Assembly (NCBI RefSeq): GCF_000350225.1
Contig: NW_005179048.1
Location: forward strand, 1 to 64,000
Direction: 5' to 3'
Length of the DNA stretch: 64,000 bases
Source: Chondrus crispus
Taxonomy: Eukaryota > Rhodophyta > Florideophyceae > Gigartinales > Gigartinaceae
The notes beneath the pieces were generated by a model. That model had not been told where the DNA came from. It did not search any database and was given only the letters and a program-made list of their open reading frames with translations. Shown here in pieces: positions 22,478 to 32,900 of this stretch (its first letter is position 1; every line of letters starts with the position of its first letter). Both the position numbers and the translations under genes were made by a program.

Positions 22478-23200
22478 TCATTCAGCTGTTCCAGGCGAAG
22501 GCTTTCTACGGAAAGCTTTGCTCACGCCCACGGAAGAGGGCGTGTTTTCCTCTTCATCACTTATCACGATGACAATTTCTGCGCCGCGGCGACGACTGCG
22601 AGGAAGGCCCTCCTCGTCTTGGCTCGCCATCGCAGATGCCTTCCTCTGGAATGGGGCCTTTGCATTTTTTCTTCTCAGTTTCTTCTCCTTCTCGCTTCTG
22701 TAACACTGTAGCATATCTCCCGGTGATGCTACTCGACCAATGTAAGTCTGACCAAATGTTGTGGGATTGGGCAGTTGCCATTTGCCGGTTGTTTCTACTC
22801 GCAGTATGATGAGTGGTTGCCGGACTATGGAGCAAAGTTTTTCAGTATAGAAAGAACGTGGGGGATACCGCACTCCATGGACCACCACGTCTTTGGGAGC
22901 GCCACGACGACCTCGAAAGATCGCTACGACCCGATCAAAGAAAGCCTGCTGTCTCTCGATGATGTCGTTGACAGTATCCTCCAAAAAGTTGTTCAGCCCC
23001 TCCGGATCTGTCTGGGACAACCCTGACTGTGCCGAAAGAATAATATCTTCAACGTGGAGATTTCGCACTGTGTACAGTGGGATGGGGACATGCTTGACGA
23101 GTTGTTCTTTGTGTATCTCGAGTAAAATTGCATGCTTCTGCTTGCCCTCTCTCGCGGACAGTGCAGTGGCAACTGTGGAGCCTGGTTGCACGATTACTGG
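22478..23200 (-). CDS. Hypothetical protein with a SUMO-interaction-like motif
   Basis: The frame is open from 23560, but its first part is translation of the A-rich and GGGC-rich repeat, so I restrict the plausible coding part to about 23200-22478. It has mixed composition, with a helical EDIILSAQSGLSQTD...NFLEDTVNDIIERQQAFFDRVVAIF section. Near the C-terminus, IVIVISDEEE matches the classical SUMO-interacting motif (hydrophobic core then acidic). Basic stretches flank it. No enzyme domain is recognised. Two further minus-strand frames (22481-22224 and 22215-21826), the second with CVACHERHC, lie downstream and may be broken continuations. It is tail-to-tail with recombinase copy B. Confidence 0.4.
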   Translation of the reverse strand, partial: PVIVQPGSTVATALSAREGKQKHAILLEIHKEQLVKHVPIPLYTVRNLHVEDIILSAQSGLSQTDPEGLNNFLEDTVNDIIERQQAFFDRVVAIFRGRRGAPKDVVVHGVRYPPRSFYTEKLCSIVRQPLIILRVETTGKWQLPNPTTFGQTYIGRVASPGDMLQCYRSEKEKKLRRKNAKAPFQRKASAMASQDEEGLPRSRRRGAEIVIVISDEEENTPSSVGVSKAFRRKPSPGTAE

Positions 23201-23218
23201 TTTCGATCGCCTGACGTC

Positions 23219-23470
23219 TGGCGCGGGCGGGCGGGTGGGCGGGCGAGCGGGCGGGCGGGCGAAGGCGAAGGGCGAGCGAGCGATGAGCGATGAGGAGAAC
23301 GGGCAACGACGGCAACGGCGATGCGACGACGACGACGATGACGGGGGCGGGTGGGGCGGGGTGGGGCGGGGGGCGCGGCGCGGTGAGGCGGGACGGGACG
23401 GGACGGTGGGGTGCGGGGTGATGTGCAGACAGCGGGCGGGGGCGGCAGTGGCGGGTGGGTGGGTGACAAT
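23219..23470. repeat. G-rich minisatellite-like block, copy B
   Basis: GGGCGGGCGA/GGGTGGGCGG-type units pass into GGACGGGACGGTGGGG-type units and end in (AATAAAA)n next to the composite core. It corresponds to the G-rich block at 10450-10650. Confidence 0.7.
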
Positions 23471-23474
23471 AAAA

Positions 23475-23925
23475 AATAAAAAATAAAAAAAGAAGAAATT
23501 GAGTATTGAAGCGGAAGAGCTGATTGCAGTACACCCCACACCGTACAGGTTTGTTTTCACCCTTTCCGCAATGGTGTAAATTGCGCATCAAGCGCTGTTT
23601 CCAGTTGATCATACAGTAGAAATTAGTAAATTAATCTCGTAACGCCGTCAGAAACTTATGACAAAACAACATCTGCGCAACTTACAAAAAGAAAGCTTAC
23701 TCTAAACCACACCGTCGTTACGTGGCACACTCCCCGCTTCAGTCAGTCAACTTGCTCCTTACAGGGCCCCCACAATCGGACTCGGACCGGACTTAGAATC
23801 GAACTCGCAACCACAGACACTGTCAGCCACTAACTCGGACAACTGGGACACTGGGACCACAAACTGCACTGCTTACACTGGATTGGATTTCACCGCCGTC
23901 CCCATAGGTATTTATTGTCGCCATC
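23475..23925 (-). repeat. Composite-repeat core, copy B, with tRNA-like head
   Basis: This is the second copy of the block at 10655-11065. Read on the minus strand, the head is 23858 to 23766, with the same GGTCCCA/TGGGGGC ends, A-box-like TGTCCCAGTTGTCC and B box GAGTTCGATTC. About 20 extra nucleotides lie between the T loop and the 3' acceptor strand, so the fold is longer than in copy A. The body ends in TTTTTTTATTTTTTATTTTTT, a strong candidate Pol III stop. Confidence 0.6.
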
Positions 23926-23929
23926 CCCG

Positions 23930-24475
23930 TAGCCTAGGCCCATCCGTACAACCTAAGCCCACCAGCCTAAGCCCAGCAACAACAACCTAAGCCCACTTCC
24001 CAACCTAAGCCCACAACCCTCAGCCCACAACCATAACCTAAGCACACCTCCCAACCTAAGCCTACCAGCCTAAGCCCACCCCCTCACCTAAGTACCGAAG
24101 CATCCTAAGTCCATAAGTACACAAAAGTAAACCTAAGTACATCATCCCTACCTAAGCACGTAAGCACGTAAGCACTTCAGCACCTAAGCATGTAAGCACG
24201 TAATCACGTAAGTACGTAATCACATAATCACGTAATCACGTAATCACGTAAGAACGTAAGCACGTAATCTCCTCAGCACATAATCACATAATCACGTAAT
24301 CACCTAAGCACATAAGCACATAATCACATAACCCCCTAATCCACCCAAGCACCTAAGCACCTAAGCTACTAACCCTCCTAATCTCCTAACCACTCCTCAC
24401 CACCCCTAACCCTCCTAACCCTCCTAACCACCCCTAACCACCTAATGCCCTAATCTATAGTATATACGTCCTCTT
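23930..24475. repeat. CCTAAGCCCA/CGTAAGCA-type array, copy B
   Basis: The array passes from CCTAAGCCCA units through CACGTAAGCA/CACGTAATCA units to CCTAACCACCC units, always around a TAA core. It ends with CCCTAATCTATAGTATATAC, exactly as in copy A. Period and sequence differ from copy A, so the arrays evolve separately from the conserved core. Confidence 0.9.
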
Positions 24476-24489
24476 CCCCTCCTCAGTCC

Positions 24490-25260
24490 CCACTCTGCGT
24501 ATCAAGAAATTGAAGCGGGGATGTGCTCTCTCTGCCGGGAATATGGAAGGGAGCCTCCCCTTCAACTATTTCTTGAACTGCTTTAACAACCCTATTCGTC
24601 ACCCAGCAGTTTGGAAAACCATCATTGGTATGCGGATTGGAGCTCCCCTTTTCCCCGGTATCTCTTTGTGCCAAAAATGTGCTACAAGTGCTTTTGAGAG
24701 CGTGTCCCACCTTGATGCGCAAGGTTACCAGGCATATACATGCCCTGTTAGAATAGGATCCAATAGAAGGCACAAATACGTCCGAGAGGAACTTGAGGCG
24801 ACTCCCGTTATGCGTACAAGCACGAATAGAACAGTCTTTCGGCTGCGAAGCTCACCTCCCTGCAAATGAAAGAAAGCGTCTTTACATTCTCATACCTGAG
24901 GGTTGCAAGGGGGAGAAACGCCTGGGTATTGATGTCACGATTGTCAGCCCGCACCGCTTAGTCTACCTCGAAGCGGCAGCACCTTAAGAGGAGGGAGGCA
25001 CAAAAGCGGAACACGCCAAAGTGCTGAAATTTGGAGCTTTGTGTAACGAGGATAACATTGAGTTCGTACTTTTTGGGGTTGGCTTCCATTGCGCTCTGGG
25101 CCATTCGGCGAAAGCCTTCCTCTGGCGTCTTAGTAAGCTCGTAGATGCCGCGAGGGGGATAAGTCTAGTTTTCGATTGCCGCATCCTGGCTTTAGCAGTG
25201 GTGAGAGCACTAGCAACTCGCCTTCACGTAGTGTGCCCGTTTCCGACCTAACCGATCGGA
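24490..25260 (+). mobile_element. LINE-like 3' fragment (RT C-terminus with Cys/His and nuclease-like region)
   Basis: The sequence starts directly after the composite repeat end. In successive frames it shows TIIGMRIGAPLFPGISLCQKC, RIGSNRRHKYVREEL, then RLYILIPEG and GIDVTIVSPHR, then VLFGVGFHCALGHSAKAF. The same order occurs in the minus-strand LINE remnant at 51696-53017 (LRLGAQVFSGSTLCSQC, TRRHNKIRDVL, RRLDIYTADN, VVINVTVVSPHN, VPFAMDIHGALG). The Cys/His cluster followed by a D...D/V-x-V pattern resembles the restriction-like endonuclease end of some non-LTR retrotransposons. At least two frame changes make it inactive. Confidence 0.6.
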
Positions 25261-25439
25261 GCGAAACGAGTAAGCAGATGGAACTCCTTCGGAGACCAAA
25301 AACGACTCAACAGTCGTCCACTTCAAAAACTTTATCGATGATACAGATTTACCAGCTAAAATTTGCAGTCTGCGTAGCGCCGGCATAGGGAATCAGGGGA
25401 TATCTAGTCAAGGAAGAATCACGAGTACCAGGAAAGAAA

Positions 25440-25773
25440 AATACGAAAGGATGCTTCCCAAGGCGCCGGAATATGTGAACGGGGAAAGCGAAGTACGAAG
25501 AGCAGAAGTCGGATTAGCACGGTTTTACACCGGGCACATCATTAGCCTACATCCAGTTGGGTCTTACCTCACCAGAAAGCGGAAAGATACGAATGTGGCA
25601 TCAACGTGAAGAAAGGCGTGACTCATGTAGCGCTACACTGCCCGTTGACAAGCGCAGCGCGACGCAAACTTCTGCTACCCGCAGATGGACGGAAAAACAA
25701 AAACGTTAGGCAAATGATACGACAATGGCCGCAGAAGTTTTCGGACTTCCTTAGGAGAGAGGGCTACTTCTAG
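25440..25773 (+). mobile_element. LINE 3' end with CCHC-type tail of a second family
   Basis: One frame gives VGLARFYTGHIISLHPVGSY. The next gives RYECGINVKKGVTHVALHCPLTSAARRKLL and ends in FSDFLRREGYF and a TAG at 25773. The C-x-C-like, H-x4-C and R-x-x-L pattern at the extreme C-terminus is typical of I/Jockey/Tad-like LINE reverse transcriptases. It differs from the neighbouring fragment's family. One frame change is visible. A 3' region with repeated CTAAAATAAAGAA follows, a likely tail. Confidence 0.55.
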
Positions 25774-26086
25774 AAAGAAGCAGCACCTATCAGTCTAGGA
25801 ATTAGAGGTTGATGTCCAAAATAAAGAAGAAAAAGAGGCTGAAGTCTAAAATAAAGAAGCAGTGGTGAGGTGCTTCTTAAAATAGACAACAACAGCCGTG
25901 ATTAAGCGCCAGAGGGCGCCCGCGGTAGTTGCAAACGCTGGGCTGAGTCCCTGCCGCCTCAGAAACCATTTAATTAAAGAAACATTTTCTCCCTTCTGCC
26001 TCAGAAGCAATTTAATTAAAAATGCCTTCAGAAAACGAATTATGATTTCCTGGCTTCTATTGACACGTGGGTAGCGGTGAGGACAT
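25774..26086. other. AT-rich spacer before the LTR element
   Basis: It contains a short imperfect duplication of a CTGCCTCAGAARC-ATTTAATTAAA segment (about 25948 and 25995) and no ORF. Confidence 0.5.
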
Positions 26087-26091
26087 CTGCT

Positions 26092-26790
26092 TGTAGCATA
26101 ACCCCCCCTGGGGCTTTAAATTAGATTAGATCAAGAACTAGATCAGCTACTGTAGAGCGTCGAGCTCTACAGTACAACCGCGCGTGTCCACGTGTACACC
26201 ACGGGGACAAGGGACACGCGCATACACGTGCACACGTGTACAGCGCGCGAACGAAGCGCGCACGCACCACGAGTAATACGTGTACTGTCAGCCTCGACAT
26301 AGCTGACAGTATTACAGTGCAGGCCGACCTGCACTACAGTAGCCCACTACAGTACCTCGGTACTGTAGTGTTATGATAGATTGTTTTGTATATTAAATAT
26401 GGAGCGGACCGACTGCGGCGGAAGGGGACAAGCACGGGCTTGTCCTCAACCGACCGCCAAGGTCAGTCGACTCAGCTTATTCTAAACGTCGCCTTCGCTC
26501 TTCGTGCGCGTTTAGTCGGAGCCGAGCCGGAGTGGACGGGCAGCATGCGAGCGAGCACGGAACCGCCTCCGCCCGTCAGCACTGGTACGTCACCCAGTGC
26601 TACTCCGGGGCGTCGAGGCGTCGATCCGCTCGTGCGTGCGCGCGTCCCTGCTCGCTCCCGCTCTACCACCGCTACCGGGGCCCGAGCCCGGTTCCGTAGC
26701 TGGTTGGCCCGCTTCACCCCTTCTCCGATCCGGGGTCTACAGGTCGAACTGCGCATACACCTCCAGTCGTCTGGGGGTGTTTATGCTACA
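26092..26790 (+). repeat. 5' LTR (699 bp) of the chromovirus-type element
   Basis: It starts TGTAGCATAA and ends TTATGCTACA. Between 26150 and 26370 it carries five successive perfect or near-perfect hairpins: CTGTAGAGC/GCTCTACAG, GCGCGC/GCGCGC, ACTGTCAGC/GCTGACAGT, AGTGCAGG/CCTGCACT and CACTACAGTAC/GTACTGTAGTG. A TATTAAATA-type box lies at about 26390. Confidence 0.95.
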
Positions 26791-26866
26791 GTGGTCTCCC
26801 GACCTAGAAGACCCCGAGATCTTTCCGAGAAGACTTTCTTTTTCCTCCGCGTCCGTACGCGTTGAG

Positions 26867-29194
26867 ATGAGTCAAGAATACGCCACCTCGATCCGGTCCG
26901 AACCGGCGGATCCGAGGGCGGCCGCTATGCACGCACCATCACCGCCGTTCGGCGACGGCGACGTTGGTCTCCGAGACCGCGAACCGTCGCCCGAGTCCCC
27001 CGAAGGACAAGCGGCTGCGATGTTCGATCGCATAGCTGACTACATCGAGGAAGTCCGTACTTCACTCCGTATAGACATGACGGACGCCGTCTACTCGCGA
27101 TGTGTGGACGAGCTCCGCTCCCTACGTGAAGGGAGGTTCGATCGAGTCAGCCAGTCCTTGGAGAATCTCCGAGCACTAGTCGACGAGTTACACTCGCGAC
27201 TGGTGCTCGTCGAAGACTCACGCCTCCCACAGCCCGTACTCCACGGGCAAGGTCGCCCCACGAGGCCGACCTCGACGAGACGTCCCGACGATCGACCGTC
27301 TCCGTCAGCAGAACAATTGGGTGCGTTCGCGCACCTCTCCGCCGAGCTCAACGCTACGCGACGGCGTGCTCGTGACATGGAACGGACCATGGCCGCAAGA
27401 CTGCCCAGTGCCCCCACGAGGGGGCCCGGTGGTGCCGTACCTCCGAGCGCCGTCGCTCCGGAAGGTTGGCGTCCGACTGGCGCCGACACTAGTCGGACTG
27501 CGGAAGGAATCCGTCCTCCGACGGGCGCAAATCTCGCGTCCGAGACCCAAGCATTGCCGCCTATCCCCGAAAGTAGGCGGCAAATGGACCGCGTATCGTA
27601 CGCGGACGAACAGGACCGTGGAGGAGCCGCCCGCGGATCCGAAGAACCGGTGTTCTCCGTCGATCCCCGCTGGGGCGGCTACCCGCCGGCGAGTTATGCC
27701 GAGCATCCAGGGCCGGTAGACGTCCGTACGCTACCGGTTACCTCCTTCGACACGCTAGGTCCCGCCGAACCCGGGCTCGAGCCGGTGCATACGATGATCC
27801 AAGAGTTCAGCGCCGTCGCTGACTATCGTATGTACCGCTTGGATAACACCTCGAGGCTCGTCACCTCGGGTGACGCGGGACAGATCGAGAAGTACGTCCA
27901 ACGCTGCCGTGGGATCCGTCCCACGATGAGGAGCTTTGACGGTACGGACCCGATCCAGCTCCTACCGTTCTTGAAGGATATTCGGATAACCTTCAACTGG
28001 CAACACCTGACCGAAGGTGTTGCGGTGAGAGTCCTCGCGCACTTCTTAGAGCGCGACGCGGAGCGCCTGTATAGGAGTTATACGATGCGTGGCCTCCGCG
28101 CCGGCCAACTACACGACGACGTGAGTTGGCCGGGGCTCGTGAACCAGTTCCTGAAACGCTACCTAACCGACGACGTGTTAGGTGAAGCGTACGACGCTGT
28201 TGCGACGGCGCGACAGCAATCTCATGAAACGGGGAGCACGTTCGCGGACCGGCTCGAAACGGCCGCGTTCCGGTGCAAGGCAGTGTTCTCCGAACAGTCC
28301 CTCGCGCACTACTTCGTGCGTGGACTCGCTCCTGCGACCCGTGCCGCAGTTTTGGAGACAGTGCAGCGGCTGCCGAGCCGCCAGAAGACCGATCTTCCGA
28401 CCATCCGCCGTATCGCAACGGCGGAAGGAACCACTTACCGCGCTCGACGCGGTCTACCTCTGCCGGATTCGAAACCGGCAGGGACGGCTGGCAGGACTAC
28501 GAAGTCCGCCGCAACAAGTTCGCCCGCCTCTACCCTCCATGTCGGGGAAGATGAGTGGCAGGCCGACCCTGTCCTCATTACGCACGGAGCAGGGCCAGCA
28601 GGGGCTCGACCCCCTTCACCGATGTCGACCGGAACGACGTCGAGCTACGCGACCGCGTTCGCGGCCACTCCAAGAGCACCCAGGGGTACGGACCCCCGGG
28701 TCGCAGAGCTCGACATCTCAAACCGAGATACCGGAGGTGAAGCCCCTCGCGTGCCCCTCCTCACCGATGAGGAGGCGCGGCACGCGGCGACGTTCGCCTC
28801 AACGGACGGCAGCGCGTACGTGTGCTGGCTATGCCGTACGTACGGGCATGCCATGTACGCGTGCCCGTTCCTGTCGCCGGAACAACGAATGTTCACGGCG
28901 TACAGGAACTACCGCTACCAGATGGAGACGCGACCCGGGGCGCGCAATCTCCTCCGGCAAGCGGTCCGCGAGGTCGTCCCCCGCGTCAAGGTTTCCCGAA
29001 TCGTTCGGGTGGGGGCGCTCGCTTCGCCCCGCGTGGAGGCGGGTATCGTCGTACCGAACTCGGTCGTCGCGATCGGCCCGACTACCGCCAGGCCGACACA
29101 AGGTACCCCGGCCAGGGAAGGAGAGGGGACTGAGACCGTTCTCGGATACCCCAACAGGTACAGAACGCGATCATGTACCTACAAGAATGGGTAG
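26867..29194 (+). CDS. gag: gag region of the chromovirus-type fossil
   Basis: A long open frame begins at ATG 26867, 76 bp past the 5' LTR. It encodes a structural (capsid/nucleocapsid) polyprotein. Its N-terminal half is Pro/Arg-rich, a capsid-like helical region lies at about 27900-28400 (IQLLPFLKDIRITFNWQHL onward), and one zinc knuckle CWLCRTYGHAMYAC lies near 28815-28865. Part of the fossil LTR element. Confidence 0.85.
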   Translation: MSQEYATSIRSEPADPRAAAMHAPSPPFGDGDVGLRDREPSPESPEGQAAAMFDRIADYIEEVRTSLRIDMTDAVYSRCVDELRSLREGRFDRVSQSLENLRALVDELHSRLVLVEDSRLPQPVLHGQGRPTRPTSTRRPDDRPSPSAEQLGAFAHLSAELNATRRRARDMERTMAARLPSAPTRGPGGAVPPSAVAPEGWRPTGADTSRTAEGIRPPTGANLASETQALPPIPESRRQMDRVSYADEQDRGGAARGSEEPVFSVDPRWGGYPPASYAEHPGPVDVRTLPVTSFDTLGPAEPGLEPVHTMIQEFSAVADYRMYRLDNTSRLVTSGDAGQIEKYVQRCRGIRPTMRSFDGTDPIQLLPFLKDIRITFNWQHLTEGVAVRVLAHFLERDAERLYRSYTMRGLRAGQLHDDVSWPGLVNQFLKRYLTDDVLGEAYDAVATARQQSHETGSTFADRLETAAFRCKAVFSEQSLAHYFVRGLAPATRAAVLETVQRLPSRQKTDLPTIRRIATAEGTTYRARRGLPLPDSKPAGTAGRTTKSAATSSPASTLHVGEDEWQADPVLITHGAGPAGARPPSPMSTGTTSSYATAFAATPRAPRGTDPRVAELDISNRDTGGEAPRVPLLTDEEARHAATFASTDGSAYVCWLCRTYGHAMYACPFLSPEQRMFTAYRNYRYQMETRPGARNLLRQAVREVVPRVKVSRIVRVGALASPRVEAGIVVPNSVVAIGPTTARPTQGTPAREGEGTETVLGYPNRYRTRSCTYKNG

Positions 29195-29939
29195 AGGGCC
29201 CGTATTCTCTACCCGCAGAGGGACAAGAAGGCGAACCGGTTCGACCCGTCCCTCAGATCCTGCGACGTCTGGATGTCGCAGCTCAAGGTCAGGAAGTACT
29301 CGGGTACTTCGCCGAGGACGCGCGGCCGCAGTGGGGGGATCGTCCCGACCCACGCCGCCAAGGACCCGAAGGGGACCTGGCCACCGATAGCCAGCGGGGT
29401 AGCTCCGATAGCACCGGTAGTTCGAAAAAAGGGTAAAGACGGTTACGTACACGCGGTCGCGTGAGCCGTCTTTTCCCTATGAACTAGACCTGTCCTCGCG
29501 TGCTCGCCAAGGACACGGGGGGATTGTCCGATAATACATCCCCAGCTATCGGAGTTGAGCACAGGGACTCCAGCAATGTCGACATCGCAGGAGAAACCCA
29601 ACACCGAGGCCCACGTAGACCCGATGTTGGAAGAAGGCATCACCGGGACACCCCACGTCCCAGTGACGTGCAACAAGCGAGACACGGTTCACGACGACTG
29701 ACACGAGTCGGTCGACCTCCTGACCCCCGTGAGCCCAAGGTCTCCGGCGAAATGGTCTCCTCGTACGGACTCTAGAACCGGGACGGGCGTCACTGAGACG
29801 CGAACGTCCCCCTACTCGAGCCGAAGAAAACGCAAGAGGGGCCAACGCCGAAGTCGAAGGCCCCGATGGAACGACCTCACAGATAAGGTCGCGCCCAAGG
29901 TGGTCGATGGCCTCGTATGCCTCATGACGTCGAAAATAT

Positions 29940-32900
29940 ATAACGTCTTGGGCTCCGTGGCCACCGAAGGCAACGCGTTTAAGCCCCACACGATCGCCGT
30001 CGACACGTGCTCGGGCTACAACTTGGTGAGGAAGGCCGACCTCCCTCCCGACTGGGCCCGTTACGTAATACGGGACGCGCCATTACCACGCCTGGCTGGC
30101 GCGAACAGTAACCCGCTTCGACTTACGGCGGTCGTCCGCCTCGCGGTCCGGTTGCGGAACACGACGTTCCGCATACCTTTCGTAGTGGCTGAACAACTCG
30201 CTGTTCCCGTTCTACTTGGGACCGCGTTCATCGATGCTCACGTACGCAGCATCGACATCGACGGACAGAAGCTCGAACTTCGTCACGGTGGCTCGGTAGC
30301 CATCGTCGATGGGAAGGGAGAACCGACTTCCCCTACCAGGCGACACGGTCGCCAAACGAGTCGTCCGGAGGTACGCGAGGAGGCCCCGCAAGCGATCCGA
30401 ATCGCCCGCTGGGTTACCATCCTCGCGATGTCGCAAGCCCGTGTGCGTGTGACAACCGCGGGGAGGGGTCTCGTGTTCCTGGAGCCCAACCCCTCACTCC
30501 AACACCGGCATGGGGTGAGGATGACGAATGGCGTCGCGGAAGTCCTGCCGAACCAAACATTCAAAGTCATCGTCGCGAACTTCTCGCGGCGTGAGAGGCG
30601 GCTTCCGAAGCACACCGTCGTGGGATACGCGAAGTGCAACCCCCTCGCGATCCTCACGCCCGAACGTCGAGTCGCTGAGGGGGTCGCACACGCGTTGCAC
30701 CTGACCGACTTGACCGATCAAGTCGGAGAGGCAGGAGCTGGCCGATCCAGCTCCGACGAGAAGGCAACCGCTGGGAATGAAGGGGTTGACCCGGACGAAC
30801 GGTCACCTATATCCCAACCGACGGCGGAGGGTACCGTACGCCCCCAGCAGAAGGATCCCGAAAATCCACCGATGGATTGGGAAAAAGATATTGACTTGTC
30901 ATACATCGACGATGAAAAGCTCCGTGGCCACGTGCTCGAGATGCTCCGTAAGCACTCGAGTCTGTGGAGCGGTGCGCTCCGAACGATCCAACCCACAGAG
31001 CACCGCATTCCCCTCGAACCGGGAACGAAACCGATTCGTTGTATGCCCTATCGGAAGGGCCCGGCCATGCGCGAAATGGTCGCGAAGGAGGTCAACAAGA
31101 TGTTGAACTCAGGGGTTATCGAGCCCGCGAGCACCGAGTAGGCGTCCCCGGTGGTGCTCGTACCGAAGAAAGACGGCTCTCTTCGGTTCTGCGTGGACTA
31201 CCGGCGCCTCAACGCGAAGACTGCAGCGGATTCGTATCGGCTGCCGCGTATGGACGACTGCATCGACTCGTTAGGAGATGCAGTCGTCTCTACGACGTTG
31301 GACTGCAATTCCGGTTATTTGCAGATCCCGGTCGCTCCGGAGGACCGGGATTAGACTACCTTCACGACACATATGGGTACGTACCGCCATTTGCGCATGC
31401 CGTTTGGATTAAAAGGGGCACCGGCCACCTTCCAACGTGCCCTCGATATCATACTCTCCGGAGTCCGCTGGCAAATATGCCTCGTCTATCTCGATGACGT
31501 TATCGTGTTCTCGCGTACGGACGCGGAACACGCAAGGCATCTCGATACCGTCTTGAGCTTGTTGCGGAGTGCCGGCATCTCCCTCAAGCTCAAGAAGTGC
31601 AGCTTCTTCCGTCCGAAGGTGCACTACCTGGCGCACGTTATATCCCAGGTAAGTTGAGCGTGGCTGATACGGCAATCGATGCCTTCAAGACGTTCACGTT
31701 CCCGAGGACGCTGACGCAGGTGCGCTCGTTCCTCGGGGCGTGAAACGTGTATCGTCGCTTCGTCAAGGGCTTCTCGAAGATTGCCCGTCCGTTAACGGAT
31801 ATAACGCGCAAGGACTCGGATCACGATTTCGATAACTCAACGGAGGTTCAGCTTCAGGCTTTCCAAAGCCTGAAGGCGGCGATGATCTCCCCGCCGATCC
31901 TCGCGCTACCACGGTACGGCCGACCGTACCTGTTGGACACTGACGCCAGTGCATATCAACTCGGGTGCACCCTCCTACAGGAGCGCGACGAGCCAAACGA
32001 TTGGCGCCCCGTTGGGTACTGGTCGTACTCGCTAAGCGATAGCGAACGGAACTACAGCGCTACGGAGCGTGAGTGCTTCGCCGTGGTGTGGGCAGTCCGC
32101 ACACTGCGGCCGTATATCGCAGGAACCAAGTTCACCGTCCGGACGGATCACGACGCCCTCCGATGGCTCATGTCGCTCACGGAGAGCTCGGGAAGACTCA
32201 CCCGGTGGCGGCTACGTCTGTCTGAATACGATTTCACCATTCAGTACCGCCCCGGGCGCGTGCATCAGGTGCCCGATGCCCTGTCACGCCTCGTGTCGCC
32301 TCGTGTCGCCGATGACCCTCGCCTCACCGTCGAGGTGGATGACGACATTCCCACCTTCGACGGGAGCACAACCGTTCGAGACGTATCGAATGAGCTTGCC
32401 GACCACGCCTGTACCTCGAGCTGTGATCATCAGGCCGTCCATGTCTTCGTAACGACACGGAACCAAGCCGAAGCCCGAACAAGGCCGCGCGTACGGACGC
32501 GCGACGAACCGCAAGGAGACGACGAAGTCCCCGCTCTCCAAGGACCCAATTCGTTTTGGGAGGAGAACGACGAGTTCGACGCCGCCGACATCCAGCGCGC
32601 CGAAGACCCCGAGGCCGGCGCGCTCGGCTCCCCGGTTGCCCCACCGTAGGACGACCTTCCGGCCCCTCTTACGATAGAGGAGATAGCCGAGGAGCAACGC
32701 GTGGATGACTTCTGCCAAACCGTTGTGGCCCGACAGTCCGAGTCTCGAGACTCTGCGTTCTTCGAAGACCACCACGGGGTGCTCAAACGGAGACACCCAT
32801 TCGATCCGGACACCGTACAGGAGGTGGTGCCTCGGACGCTTTGCGCCAGGCTCCTTCGCCTGTGCCACAACCCGGCCATCGCGGGGCACCCGGGCCAGAA

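Noticed and set aside
23049-23612. Pro/Arg-rich minus-strand ORF of 187 codons sharing INWKQRLMRNLHHC with an ORF near 10800
   Set aside because: The shared peptide reflects nucleotide identity of the composite-repeat core, probably a Pol III-type noncoding unit; the rest is G-rich repeat.
28182-29390. Long alternative-frame ORFs over gag, such as a 402-codon Arg-rich frame
   Set aside because: These are high-GC shadows of gag in another frame, with Arg/Ser/Pro bias and no domain.
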